A stretch of DNA of 64,000 bases from Colius striatus (GCF_028858725.1 NC_084776.1:744001-808000), one strand, 5' to 3'. Positions 12,741-26,057 are shown, numbered from the stretch's first letter. Notes: generated by a model not told the origin, from the letters alone. Made by a program: numbers and translations.

Positions 12741-15138
12741 TTACTGTGTCTGGTGACCCAGGCGACCTGAGGAGCCTGGCTAAGAGCCCCAATATGCCTT
12801 GGAATAGCTGCCTTGATCAGCTTGTAATATTTTTCAATTCATTACTGCCACTTTAGCAAACAACCAGTATGGATTTTTTGTTACCACAGCCCTTAACGTG
12901 TTAGTTGTGTGTGAGCTGGTACCCACCTTAACCACTTCCAGCAAAGCTTCCCCTCCAGAGAACTCACCCACACAAACCAGCCCAACAAGGAGGGGTTGGG
13001 GGGTCTCCAGACACCTACTCACAGACCTCAGCCCGTCAGAAAGAGAGGCTGAGGTGTATGGGGGGCTTGTCCTCCTGCTGCAGCCCCTTCCCAGCCAGGG
13101 GCTGCAATTGAAGCTCTCCTGGGGCTGGGCTGGTGCTGGAGCCCGTCAGCACTGACATGCCAGAGCAGCACTCTGCAGCTGAGCAGCGGGAGGGAACACG
13201 CCTGGGCTGCAAATTGTGCTCTTATGCCTCTGGGAATCATCTTTAGTGCTCTCTACAAGATCTCTGGCTGTGCTGGAGCACATGGGCTCCCACCACAACA
13301 CGCTCCAGTGAAAACCTCCCAGGGTTTTCCCAGTGCAGGGGGAAAATGCTGAGGACAAGCAGGGAAGGGAGAGCTCCTTCCCTGCCTGCAGCTCTCTCTT
13401 AGGAGGGGAATTTGAGGTGCTGGTGGTGTGGGTGGCAGCTGGCACAGGAGCAGGTTCCTGCTGTGCCAGGGCATCCACAGCCCTGGAGCATTTCTGTGCC
13501 GGTGCCACCGTGGGAATGCAGTTGGGCAGCAGGCGATGGGCAAGAGGGCAAAGGGATGACAGCTTCTGTGGCTCGTGGGAGATGTGGCCTGGCAGAAAGG
13601 TAGTGCCTGACTTGCCCATCCCTCCGTACCATGCCCCTCCCAGCCCCCCAGGCTGAGCTGAGCCCCGGGTTGCAGCTTGGCACCCCCAGGGCAGCCCCAT
13701 GATCCCACCCCGCAGCGCTGCTGCAGCCTCTCACGTCTCGGCTCTCTCTCCCTGCTGTAGCTCCAATAAAGAGCAAATTGCTATTATTCTGTGCCCAGCT
13801 CTTCTGATCCATCCTGATGAGGACCTTCCCCTCGCCTCCTCAAAGTCACCAAGCAGAGGGATGCATCCTGCAGGTGCAGAGCCCCGTGGGAAGGGGACAG
13901 GCGCTGGCGGGGCTGCCAAGGCTCCCATCCCTTTCTGTCCCCCAGGAAGCCCTGCAAGCTGTATCTGTGACCCCAGTCAGAGACAAGAAACACAAGGGAA
14001 GGTGGTGGCAGGCGCAGGAGGGAGTGGTGGGGATGAGGTGGGGGTGAAGCCCTTGGTGGTGGCTGTACCTGGTGGGAAGCGCAGAGGCACAGCAGCAGCC
14101 GTCCTGCCCTTGCTGCTGCACCCCAGCCCCCACAGAGCACCCCCAACCCCACTCACCCATCACCCCTGTCAGAGGCAGCACGGCAGTGGGTGCTGCTGGC
14201 TGTTCTGTGCCCACAGGCACTCTGCAGATTCCATTAGGTGATGCGAGGCATCAGAAATGCAACTTGTTGCCAGTTTCCCAGAGTAATTAATTTCATCTGT
14301 ATTGAACAAATGACATAATTTGAGGATTTCTGGGTTATGGATTAAGTAAAGACCAGACAAGAGCATCCTCATTGGCTCAGAGATTAATTACCAGCAGGAG
14401 GTGAGGGGAGCTCTCTCCTCAGCACGATTGCTTCGCTGGTGCACGTTTAATCCACCTGCCTGGCCCCACGGCTGCTCCCAAGGGCACCACTCAGCCCTGA
14501 CACGGGGCAGCAGCCAGGACCCTTTCCCATACCAGGGCTTTGGGTGATGCCACTGAATGAAGCCAAACTTTATGACTTTCTTGAGGCTTCCCGCTCCCCT
14601 GCCCAGTGTAACCAGTAGTCCTGGCAGGGCAGAGTGAGTGCACACAAGGGCTGGTTCCCAACCCAGCAAAGGGCTCAGGGTGCAGCCCTTGCTCCAGGAT
14701 CCCCTGAGCCCGTTCTCCTCCCTGGCATGGCTGCATCCTCAGGCCTCACATCTCACAGACTGTGTTTCTCAACAACTACAAAGCCCACAGGAATCTCAAG
14801 CTCACGTACAAACATTGAGAGACAGAGTGCAGCTGCATACAGAGGGCAGATGTAAGGGATGGGGATCACTGCAGGGACCCTGACACATTGCACCATCCCC
14901 AGACTGCTGCAGGCACAGCTCCTCACCTCAAAGCCTCTCCCAGCAGCACAGACCCTGGATGTGCTGAGCAGGGTCTCTGGGAGCGATGGGGAGAGCAGGA
15001 ACCACAGCAGAGCTCCAGGGCAGCTGGGTCCCCCTTCATGCCATCCCCAGCACCCTGCCAGGGCACTGCAGCCACACTCTACTTTTTGTAACCATGTAAG
15101 TTGTTGTCACTGCAGCCTATTGGTCCCACCCAGGGAGA

Positions 15139-15216
15139 TACCCTGCCCTGCTCCATCCCTCCCTGCCCTGCTCCATCCCTCCCTGCCCTGCTCCATCCCT
15201 CCCTGCCCCGCTCCTG
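15139..15216. repeat. 20-bp tandem repeat, about 3.8 copies
   Basis: CCTGCCCTGCTCCATCCCTC is repeated head-to-tail three times without a mismatch. The fourth unit diverges at its end. Confidence 0.9.
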
Positions 15217-18200
15217 GGGCACAGGCTCAGGCTGGGGATCTCCCCACACACATCTCTGCCTCGTTGAAAATTTCCTGAGTGGGGTCAGAGTAGCAGGGCT
15301 CTGCACAGCATTTATTCATGAGCCAGGCATTTTATTTAATGTGCCTTGTGATGCAGGATCAAAGATCCAGAGCAGCACCTAATTAATTATTTTTCTCTTC
15401 CTCTGTACCATCCCCTACTCGGGTGCTGAGTCCCAGAATGTAAAAGCCTCCCTTTCAGTGCCTCTGCCTAATGAGATGGATTTGGACTCCAGCAAATTTG
15501 TGCAGTTTTATGGAGTATTATATGAAAATGCTGTGAAATTAAGCCCTGTCTCTGCTATCACGCCACGGCCATCAGAGCGCTTTTATGTGTGGCACTGAGA
15601 CTAAAAGATGGGAAAGTGAGTCCTTGCTTCAGTAATGTGGCAAATGGGGAGAGGGAGGAGCTGTGCAATGGAGATGCCATGGTGGAGGGTTAGACTGGGG
15701 GAGACGATGAAGGGAACAAGAGAGTGGTGCAGATGAGGAGAGGTGCAAGCTCAGAGCTTGGGGCTGGAGCGGTGACAGCCGTGAGGCTCTGGCTGTGGGG
15801 AGGGCTCCTTTCTCCCCACTGCCCCTCTGCAAAGCACTCCAGCAGCCCTGCTCGTGGTGTAAGGGAGGCAAATGCCACCATCCCAGGGGCCACAGGCAGA
15901 GCCCTGGCTACAGGGTCAGATTGACTCACACCCCACACACTCCTCACCGCTGCTGCCCCAGCACAGGCATTAGGACACGACTGGAAACACTACATCAGTA
16001 GGACTGTGGTGTTTAGGGCAAAAGAGAGCAGTGTGGGGAGGAGCTGCCCCAGTCCTGGGGTGCTCTCAGCACAGACCCTTCCCTTCTGAGGAACATTTCA
16101 TCCCTCAGTGCCAGCAAAGGTGCCATTTCAGCTTGGAGGCAGACAGAGCCCCCACATCCCTTCCCCTGCAGCTCCCTTCACTGCCTGCCTATTCCTCACT
16201 CTTTCTTCTCTCCCTTCTATCTCTTCCCATTCCCAGCTGCTCTCCCCCTCCTCTTTACAGCAGCCCTGCTCCCCTGCATTTACCCCAGAGTGAGCTATTT
16301 TTTCCCTTGGCAACTTTATAACCCGTTTCCTTGCCTGACAGCAATTAAGTAGATGCTTCACTTCCAATCCCATGGCCCATAAACATTGCAAAAAGAAAAT
16401 GTTATAAAGAAGAAAACAATCAAATCTGCACACAGATGCATGCACACGTGCACAGACAGGCAGAGACACGCGTAGAGGACAGGGTGAAGCGGGGGAAGAC
16501 GTCTGAGCCCCTGCACTTGTGCCCTGCTCACACACAGCCCACAGCCTCCCCAGCTCCAGGCATGCAAGTGGAAGGAGGGGAGAGGTTTCTATAATGCACG
16601 AAAAGGTGAGTTGCATCCATCAATCTCCACAGCTCATCAGCCCAAGCCTCTCTGCCCAGGGCCAGCTCCCACCCTGGTGCTCCTTCTCCTGTCGCAGGGT
16701 TTGTCCTGCAGGACTCCAGCACTCACAGGAGCATAAAACAGACAGAAAGCCCCCAAACAAATCAGAGGCAGCAGTACACACACATCCCCCCATGATGTAT
16801 GGGATTTTTTGGTGCCTGACAGGCCCTGAGCCACTGAGGACCAGCATTGACAAATCACACCTCTCAGCTCACCATGAACATCTCCACTTTGCTGGGCTGA
16901 CACGACAAGCCCCAGCCCCTGCAGGGAAGGAGCAATGGCCTCAGCCCACATGGCCCCAGCTGCCTCCCCAGCGTGGTGAGAGGCTCTCTGGTGCATGAAC
17001 TGCTGGGAACAGGGAGCCCTGTGCTGAGGGAACTCAAGCAGCCACACTTCCTAATTTCCATGACAACTGTAATGGGGTGTTTGCTGATTGGGATGTGCAG
17101 GAATGTGCTCACCAGGCACAGAGCAACACCAGCTGCTGTGGTGAAGCCACCCTGAGTGGGCAGCGATGCCCTGTGCACAGGTCTCTGCTCACCCCACAGC
17201 CCAGGCCAGCAGGTAGGAGCCTCACTTGCCACAGCCCCAGCACAATACTGCCCAGTCAGGGTGGCAGCAGGACTGACCCCACAGGGAGCACAGAATGGGG
17301 CTGCTCCCAGCTCCATGGTACCACAAGGAGCCACTGCCCATCGTTGCCCACCAACAGACATGCTCTGCATGCCAAGGGAAGGGTCTGGGGCAGCCTGGGC
17401 TGACAGGAGCCCCTGCTCAGACTGAGCAGAGGCAGGAATGCTGCATGTGGCTATAGCACGACAGGAAAGGGACACGAGCCAGACCTGGGTGATGGCTCCA
17501 GGGACATGTGGCCACGAGCTGCAGAGGATGCACCATTTTGTACCACTGCCATCAGAGAGGGACTGAGGAGCATCAGTGCAGAGGCAAACACAGCTTGGCT
17601 AAAACGAGCTCCCTTCCCATCCCCAAAGGAACTTTAGCAAAAACTACGAGACCAGCAGCAACCAGTTAGCAAGAGAACACGAAATCCAGGCGATTACTGA
17701 AAAGCTTTGGACATGGCTGTGAATCCCGTGGCTGCCAGCAGTATCCCCAAGCTATTAAGAGAAAAATCAAGATGTGGACAGAATTAGATTGGCCATAGGT
17801 GAAAAATGGCTCAATTATTTCTAGTGCCAGAACCACAGAAGGACATTTCCCTCTGTTCCTGATCCACGACCTCCCACTAATTAGCAGACCTAGCAGAGAG
17901 AAAAATGCTCCAAGCTCCAGAAAGAGTAACAGCTCCAGCCCCAGCACATCACAGGCATTTGTGCATAAGCTGGGCACAGCACCAGCCCAGTCACACTGCT
18001 CTGACCGGCCATGGGAGGTCTTTGAGTTGTTTTTTGCCCTCTGGGGAGGGCAGGCTGCCAGCCCTCCCTGCAGCCAGGCTCCTCAGCAACAGGGACTGTC
18101 CTGGCTCAGAAGAGAGATGTCCTGCTCCAGCTGCTGTGCCAATGCCAGCTCCTCTCCCTGCTCAGATCGTGGCCTGGTGTCCTTGCCCGTGTGCATGTCA

Positions 18201-19284
18201 GGACAAGGGGTGGGAACAGCCCACAGGGGCTTTGGGCGACGCAGCAGGGATCCAGCATGTCAGGATCAAGAAGTCCTGAGCCTGGAGAAGCTCTGAGCAG
18301 AGTGGGGCTGACCCACAATGGGAGACACAGATCTGGGCAAAGCTCGGTGCAGAATGCAGCCCATCCCTTTGGGGACAGGCTGGAGGGCAGAGATAACTGC
18401 AGGCCTGGCTCCTGAGCCTCTCCTCTCTCCTTTTATACAGACATCGTTTAAAATAACTGATGCAGAAAACCAAAAAGAAGTTACCAGGAGCCCCTGCCCC
18501 CTCCCCAGCAAACTTGGGAACATGCTGTCATCAAGAAAAATGATGCTGGCAAGAGAGAAATCCGCTGGGGTTGCTGGCAATTTCCCAGGCTCCAGCCCCA
18601 ATGAGTGTTTATCAATAATTTCAGGCTCTGGCTGTCGCAGCCGCTGCCTGGGAGCACGGGCAGGGAGAGCAGAGGCAGGCGCGTGTCAGCACAGCCACGG
18701 GCAGGGGAGCAACGGCAAAAAGGGAAATCAATTAAGAGCTGCTGAGGAACAGGGATTTGCCAGCATTACAGGGAAGGTCTGTAGGCCTGCCTGTGACAGA
18801 GGAACACGGAAACAGCCCTTGGTGACACAAAGGCACGTCCCAAGCCAGGGCTGGCTGATGCCACGGCCGTCTGAGCTGCAGGGAGCGTAGCAGGGCTCTG
18901 AGCTGAGCTCACTGGAGTGATGCCACAAGCTGCAGCCCCAGCCCAGCAGCTGCCCCTCATCGTGTTACCTGCCCATCAGTGGCAGAGCCCTCCTTGGGCT
19001 GGGCCTGGCAGCTGCATCACCACACTTAGCACTGCTAATGCATCCGTCTTCCCTGAACTCATCTAATCACTTTCTGAGCCAGGCTGTGGGTCCCTGGACT
19101 GCACTGCCAGGCTGAGCTCTGCAAAGTAATTAAGCAGTGCATGAAAAAAAAGAGAGAACTATTTTCTCCATTTATGTTTTAAACCTGTTGCCTGATTGCT
19201 TCATTTGATGCCACTAATAGGGAATATCCTTCTCCTGTCTCTCACCTCTGCACCGCTCCTGAATTCACAGAACTCCAGCCTGTG

Positions 19285-19450
19285 TCACCTCTGCTGTCTC
19301 TCTCCCAACTATGAGCATCCTCATTTATTAGTTTCCTCTCACACAGAAGCTGCTCTGTGCCTTTGATCACTCTCATCATCCTTTCCTTTGCCTTTTCTAG
19401 TTCAGCCACCTCCTTTGTGTGACTGGACAAGCCAAACCCAGGCGCAGCAC
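19285..19450 (-). mobile_element. Degraded LINE (CR1-like) ORF2 3' fragment, minus strand
   Basis: The minus strand encodes an open stretch reading HTKEVAELEKAKERMMRVIK and continuing with a GTEQLL..ERKL pattern. This resembles the LEKVQRR.T.MI.G.E.L.YE.RL segment that follows the reverse-transcriptase core of CR1/L3-type LINEs. The match is short and degraded. No 3' microsatellite tail or target-site duplication was seen, so this is a tentative call. Confidence 0.35.
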
Positions 19451-20108
19451 TCCCCCAGCGCCGCGGCGGGTGACACCAGCGGAACGCTGCCCCGGGATTG
19501 TTTTCAGTCTCCTTCCTAATAACTACTAACAAGCAATTTGCCTTATTTGACTGACACCAGGCTCTGAGATGACATTTTCACAGAGCTACCCTCAGCAGCT
19601 GCGAGGTCTCTTTTGCTGAGGAGAAAATGTTAAATTAAAGGCCAGCTTCATGGGCTGGTAGTTAAGGATGGTTCCTCATCTGTATTACTTGGACTCAGCA
19701 ACACTCCTTGGCTATTTTGCCACCCAGCCACTTGCACTGTAAGGTTCTCCCACAGCCCTGCCCCATTAGCTTATCTCAGCCATTACAATGCCAAAAAAAT
19801 GTGGTGGGTGCAGGCAGATGGGTGTTAAATTCACAGCCCCCAGCTCTCCTGGGTGGGGAACTGTGGTGGAGCTACAGGAGAAGCTTCTAGCAGTTCTTTT
19901 TTTAAAAGAAGCAACCCCTGTAGCCCCTGCTACCAAAACCTGGCCACACAAACCCAGCACAGCAACACAACTGCAGGCACATCCATGTCCTCCTCCCAGC
20001 ACATTTGGTTTGTCCCCTTACTTCTTCAGAGGCTGTGAGATGCTGCAGGCTCAGATCACACAAGGACAGTGGTGACACACGTATAAAGAAACAGGTCTCT
20101 TAGATTTT

Positions 20109-20123
20109 GGGGGGGGGGGGGGG
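20109..20123. repeat. Homopolymer G run (15 G)
   Basis: Fifteen consecutive G on the plus strand. Length in the assembly may be unreliable. Confidence 0.9.
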
Positions 20124-20395
20124 TTCTCACGGCAGAGGTGCTTTCTAAGGGGCTTTTCCCTGCAGTTTATCCCCCCTCCAAGAGGGCTTCACACCTTACC
20201 CACGAGAAGCAGCAGCCCAAGAGACTCACGGCCGTTTGGCCAGCACTGCAGGGATGCCTTAGGTCTTTCCCTCGGGGCCGTGCCCGTCGGGGGGAGGTCG
20301 CGGGGTCCGTGTGGGCAGAACCGGGCGAAGCCACCAGAAGCGACCTCGGGAGCGCGACCGGCGTCAGAACCGCGGACAGCGCCGGCCCCACGCGC

Positions 20396-20532
20396 CCCGG
20401 CACCGGCAGCCAGCCCCGAGGGCACCGGCAGCCAGCCCCGAGGGCACCGGCAGCCCGCCCCGAGGGCACCGGCAGCCCGCCCCGAGGGCACCGGCAGCCC
20501 CCCGAGGGCACCGGCAGCCAGCCCCGCCCCGC
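20396..20532. repeat. 22-bp GC-rich minisatellite, about 6 copies, in a small CpG patch
   Basis: The word CACCGGCAG starts at 20401, 20423, 20445, 20467, 20489 and 20509, giving five periods of 22, 22, 22, 22 and 20 bp. The unit ends in CCCCGAGGG. It lies inside a CpG-rich patch at about 20,260-20,560. Because 22 is not a multiple of three, the long frames across it repeat the same peptide words in different phases, which marks them as artefacts. Confidence 0.9.
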
Positions 20533-20599
20533 GCCTGCATGGGGAGGACACACCGGCCACCTGGCAGACACATCCACTGCAGAGAAAGCACCTTCCTGA

Positions 20600-22390
20600 A
20601 GCTCTCCAGCATCTTTATCCCGTTCTTGAGGAGCCCAGGCTGCTGCCTGCCCCCAGAGCTGCCCCTCAGCATCCCCCCTGGCCCTCGGCCGGCCCTTGCA
20701 CTGCTGTGGGGAATTTCACTCCAAGCAGTTGTCCCAGCATCCCAGTTGGGACGTAAATGGGAGTGCTCAGTCCTGCTCTCACTCCACTAAGCTTCAGTTC
20801 TGAAAGGAGCAGTTCTTAATACCAACACTCTGCATCATGTCAGGTCTCCTCATGTATTTATGCTCCTTCTCTAAACACCTTCCCCCCTCTATCCCTCTTC
20901 CAGGAGAAAAGGGACCACCCAGGCTGTGCTGCTTGCTGTTCCTGTGCCAAGGTCCTTGAGCAGCTGTAATGTCTTGGTGACACCATTATATTTATGGGTA
21001 TTTCAAAAGAAAGAAAAAGGCTACTGGGTGTTCATATGTTCTTGTTGTATTATTTAAGAGAAGCCATTTGAGAGCACAGGAGAAGCAGTGTCTGCTCCCA
21101 AAAGGAGGAAAAATAATGGAGGGGAATATTTGCAAAAAGCTCAGTTAAGTAAATATTTTATGCCCAATAATGTTATGGCTTTTGAATGATGCATGCAAGA
21201 GAGTTGAAAGGAGGTGAGGCACAGAGTGAGGCAACATGCAGTGCGTGCCGAGTGTGAAGGTGTTTGTGGTGGGAAGCAAAGGAGAACACTGTGCCCTGGC
21301 TGGTGCCTCTCACCCTGGCTGGGTGGCAGCTGGCAGAGACAGCACAACAGCTCAGGGCTATGCCAGTTGGACTGACAACACCAGTTTGCTGCGTAAAAGT
21401 TTGAGTGAACGTTACAGGGAGATGATTCTGCCCCAGTGGGTGATGCTCACTGATGTGCTGACCCATTTCCCTCCCTTCCCTTGGTATCAGCCCCAGGGAG
21501 CAATTGTGAGAGAAGTCCCTGAGACCCAGCCTGCCCCAGGCAGGAGCCCTCTTGCTCTCTAGAGGCTCCTAAGATATCCAGAATATTCCTTGCCAGAGCT
21601 GCACCCTGGACAGCCAAGATATTCCAGCAAGGCAATAGGATGACTCCAGCAAGATAAAGTAGCCCTGTGTGAGGTGGGCTCTGGGAAGAGAGCGCTGCCA
21701 GGCTGGAAAGGAGCTCTGACTGTAGTAGGTCAGAGGGGAGGCATTAGTGAGGTGCAGTAGGAGCCATGCAGGGTACAGGACAGGTTGTCCCAGGAGGCTC
21801 ACAGCCCTCCTGAAGCATTGGGAACCATGACTCTTGGGAGAAAAATCAGACCTGTAAGGAGGACATGGAGCACAGAGCAAGGAGCAAAAAATGGAAGGCA
21901 AAGGGATTGCCCTGGCCTGGGAGGAAAGGGCAGGCAGGGAAAGCAGAAGAAAGGCAGGCAGAGGTGGTGACCAAGGGCAGGAGAGCAGGGCCAGCACATC
22001 AGAGGAGCATTTCTCCAACCAGAGGAATTCTCCCGGCAGGCAGAAGCACAGGGTGAGCATCTGGCACAAGGTAAGCACCGAAAGGAGTAAAATACCATTA
22101 AGTGTAATAAGAAATGTACTTAATCAATGAGCTCTGCAGCTGAGGATCAATGGCAGGCAGACACAGCCATTAGCTGGGAAAGCTGAGAAAGAGCCCCAGG
22201 CTCTGATGGAGCAGTCGATGCCAGGTTTAACCAAGCAGCAGAGGAAGGGTCCCAGGTGGAGAGCAGAGCCAGGCTGCAGCCACGAGACAAGGCTGGCCCC
22301 GCTCTGCTCCTGGGGGTCAGCCCCCCAAAGCCCAGCGCTGAGCCCCGAGCAGCACCCACAGACTGCACCAGGATCCCGGTGCCTGTGGCC
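20600..22390. other. Intergenic, no gene recognised
   Basis: No family resemblance was found in any frame and no repeat stands out. An AT-rich strip at about 20,960-21,180 separates two GC-richer blocks. Confidence 0.45.
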
Positions 22391-22474
22391 CTCCCGCCAG
22401 CACCTTCCTCCGGGGCAGCGCGGACCCTGCCAGGATGGATCCCCCCCATCCCATCCGGGAGCCCCCTCCTCCCC

Positions 22475-22636
22475 AGTCCCACCCCAGATCCCCGTCAATC
22501 CCCATCCCAGACCCCTCCCCAATCCCCATCCCAGACCCCCGTCAATCTCCATCCCAGACCCCTCCCCCATCCCCATCCCAGACCCCCGTCAATCCCCATC
22601 CCAGACCCCTCCCCAATCCCCATCCCAATCCCACTC
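22475..22636. repeat. 23/24-bp minisatellite with 47-bp higher-order period
   Basis: CCCCATCCCAGACCCC words recur at alternating 24- and 23-bp spacing (CAG at 22508, 22532, 22555, 22579, 22602). Two slightly different unit types alternate, one with a CTCCCCAAT core and one with a CCCGTCAAT core. The true period is therefore a 47-bp dimer. CpG-rich DNA follows to about 22,930. Confidence 0.85.
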
Positions 22637-23865
22637 CGGGACCCCCCCGTCGCGGCTGAACAGCGCCACCTGGTGGCCGCGCCCGGCGTTGCAGAACGGC
22701 TGGCTGGGGTCGGTGCCCCCGCGGGGGTCCCGGGAGCAGACCCCTACCCCTAATTCCTCCCCCAGCAGCCCCTGCCGCGGTGCCCGCAGAGCGCAGCGCC
22801 GAGCCCCCCGGAGCCGGGTCCTGCCCAGCCGTTGGCTGCCCAGGCTCGGGGAGCAGCGGTTTGAGGGGCTGCTGCAGCACCACCACGCTCTCTCGAGCTC
22901 GCTGGTACGTGGGTTCGGTTCCGCGGGTACCTGCGGTGATACCACAGGCCACAGCTCCCACCCCGGCTCCCTGCAGCCCGAGGCTCTGCAGAGCACCGAG
23001 GAAGCAGGTTCAGAGCAGTAGGAGCCACGCTCTGCCTCTGGTACAGACCCTGCCTGAGGAACCCCCTGCAGCAGCCAAGGCTTCTCTTCCAACCCCCTTG
23101 CCTCTTTTCCAGCCTTTGCAAGCTGCTTGGCTGGAGCACCTTCCTCCCTCCATCTGCCTCAGCGCACAGGCCAAGTCCCAGGCTGCTCCTGGCTTTTGAT
23201 TTCACACAGCACACTGTCACTGCCCCTCTGCTCCTGACTTTGAGACCATTTCAGTACGTTCCGCATCTACATCCCGGTGACTTGGCCATGCCTGAGACAA
23301 CACAGCTTGAGCACTCACAGAGCTGCTCCAGGCAGGAGAGTAAGACAACCGAAAGAGAAACACCTACTTGGCTTTCCATCAACTCATCCTCTGTGCTAAG
23401 CCCAAGTGCTCCATTTGCAGTCTGCAGTGATCCTGCTTTCCAACACCTCAGCAAGCCCTGGGAGGGGACTCTCCCTGGAGATGCACCCACCCACCCAGAG
23501 ACCCCACACACATCCTACCTGTCCTGAGGTGGTTCCAGACTGGGGCTCTACCATTCTTCCACTTCTTCCCTCTGTGCTCAGGCAAGGCAGCACCAAGACA
23601 CGCTTGAGGGGTGTGGAAGGCTTTTATGAAGTGCCTCCACTCCCCCTCCCTCCAGTCTCAGCTGTGGACCCTTCCCAGGCATCACCCACTCATCAGTCCC
23701 ACAGCTGGGAGCAGCTCTGGCCATACTGGTAACAGATCCCAGTGGGCACGTGTCCTGCAGAGCTGTGTGGGGACAAAGTAGGACATTCCTGACTGAAATT
23801 CAAGTGGCATCCCTGAGAAATGTGTGATTTGTTTTTCTATTAAAAAAAATAAAGAAAGAAAACCA

Positions 23866-23986
23866 CCCAGCTCCTGCCTGCCCAGCTCCTGCCTTCCAAA
23901 CCCCTGCCTGCCTAGCCCCTGCCTGCCCAGCCCCTGCCAGCCCAGCCCCTGCCAGCCCAGCCCCTGCCTGCCCAGCTGCTCCCCAG
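23866..23986. repeat. 15-bp CCCAGCCCCTGCCTG minisatellite, about 7-8 copies
   Basis: CCCAGCCCCTGCCTG and one-step variants (CTCCTGCCTGC, CCCTGCCAGCC) are arranged head-to-tail. The array follows directly on an A-rich stretch at about 23,840-23,860. Confidence 0.85.
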
Positions 23987-26057
23987 CACAGAGCCCTGAG
24001 CAGCACAAACAGGGCAGTTCCACTGGCAGAGGATTTCTTGGTGCCCATGATTTTGATCTGGCCCTGTCATCTGTCTTCACTGGTACACAAGTGTGGAAAG
24101 AACAGTTTCAGCCCCAAAACACCTTTGCAGGGACCATCCTCCTCAATCAGGTGTTGGAACTGATGACTTGAGCCCTCAGAGTGTGGCTCATTGCATGTTC
24201 TCATGATTGCTTCCAAGGATGCAAGATCAGTGCCATCAGCAAGGAGCCTGTGATGCAGAGGGTGCTGAGCAGGGACATGATGGCCTCAGAGCAGCCATGG
24301 ATGGCCCCTTGGGCACGTCTGCTGCCAGGACCAGTGCCTGCAGTGCCATTAGTGCAAGAGCAACCGCATCAGCCTTTTTAACCGGAGATCAGCAGCGTCC
24401 CCAGGCAGGGTGGCCAAAGGTGATGTTCTTTATCTGTGCCCCGTGCTTTTCAGATACCAAATATCAAGTTGTGCCTTGGGACACTCCTGATATTGAGTGT
24501 TCCTTGGAGATTAGAGCAGAGCTTCTTTCTCTCCAGCTTCTTCCCTCCCAGCAGAGACAAGGAACACGATAAGTTATCAGGATGTTTCCCTGTGCTGTTA
24601 GCAATGCCATGGGACCGGCTGACCCACCTCAGAACAGCACACTGAATATTAGGGCTTTGCTGGAGCTTGGTAAGCGATAACATCTGTATCACATGAGCCC
24701 TTTAAACCCTCAGTGCCTGGCAGGCCCCTCTGTCCTCACTGAAAGCACAATGTCAGACCTGGGGCAGCAAACGCTGATAACAAAACAGTTCATTGAGTGC
24801 AGTGCTGGAGCTGGCAGAGTGGATTGCCCAGCCAGCAGCTCCTCTCCTGGTGTTCTCTGCTGTCCAGGTAGACAGACAGCAGCTACAGGAACAGATACAG
24901 CCCCAGCAGAGCAACTGCTCCACTCCAGTCTGGGCAAACCCAAAGTGTGCAGACACACTAGTCACATCAGCAGCTCCTGGCCTCACAGCACCCAGCATAA
25001 CCCAGCACAGCCCCACACAGCCCAGCACATCCCAGGATGGCTCCACAGAGCCCTGGGGGTTGGCACAGGGCTCAGATCAGGCTCCATCCCACTACAGCTT
25101 GGGCTCAATTACCCTGTGTGCAAAGGAAGCACCCACAGCTGAACTCCTGGCGTGTGCTGCCCATGAGGTCTGTGGTGGGATCACTTGAACCTCTTGCAGT
25201 GTCTTTGTACAATTATCCCACGTCATGGCTGGGAAACCAAGCACAGGGGAAGAGGTGGCTGAGACAATGATGCCCTCTGAGGAATTGGTCCAGATGGGAA
25301 TAGTCAGGGATGCTCAGGTCTACAAAGAGACTGTCATGGGCCAGGGAGAACAAACCATGGCCTGTGCATGGGACTCATCTGTCCAGCCCACCCTTGGGGG
25401 ATAAATGCCAAGAAATGACCCCAGGCAGTGCTGGGCAAACCAGTGGAGATGGCTCTGCTCAGCAAGAGAGGGGATGTCTGGGCACCTAGGAGGCAAAGCA
25501 TCAAGGAATAAACCTGAGCAGAGGGAGATCAGCAGTGATGCAAAGTTTGAGAGTCCAGACCCTGGGGAACCAAGTCAACCTCTGTTACGTAAGTCTACAA
25601 AAGCCTGAAAGTCAGTTTTGCTGAGAAATGAGTTGTCAGCAATGATTAAACCCCAGAGAAGTCATAAAACCAGCAGATATTGATAAAATGGGATGCTGAT
25701 ACAGTGAAGCTCAGCAGTGCAAGAGCAGATGAGGGTCACCCGTGGTGTGCAGCAGAGCCTGAGCAGCAGGGACTGGGCTGATGAGACATGAGGGCTTCAG
25801 AGCCAGGCTCATCCTCTAGAGCACCTCTGAGGACTACTGGTATGGCCAGGAGCCAGGAAAGAGCCTCCTTCCCAGCATGTAGCTCCACAAAGCCACACTC
25901 AAGGGTCTTGAATAAACCTAGGCTCCTTTCTCAGATGATGAGCACCCCTCTCAAGGCGGGCAAGTGGCCCTGGAAGGAGGATGAGTTGTCTTTTGAGGCT
26001 GAACTGCTGGCCAAGAATGAGGTCACCAAAAGGCAGGAGTGTGGAAAGGACAGTGAA

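Larger units (their letters stand above)
4700..20100. other. Intergenic DNA with AT-rich islands, no coding exon recognised
   Basis: No domain-bearing frame was found on either strand over about 15 kb. The background is about 55% GC, with many short proline/serine-rich frames that have no family resemblance. It is interrupted by short AT-rich patches with TAAT cores near 5.6, 6.65, 9.5, 12.66, 14.3 and 15.4 kb. The clearest patches and repeats are listed separately. Confidence 0.5.

Noticed and set aside
20138-20790. Repetitive Pro/Arg/Gly-rich frames on both strands
   Set aside because: The 22-bp minisatellite produces the same peptide words in all phases; no independent coding evidence.
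1-26000. RBFOX3 coding exons
   Set aside because: No RRM motif (RNP1/RNP2) or RBFOX C-terminal sequence was seen in any frame; at most a noncoding exon may lie here.
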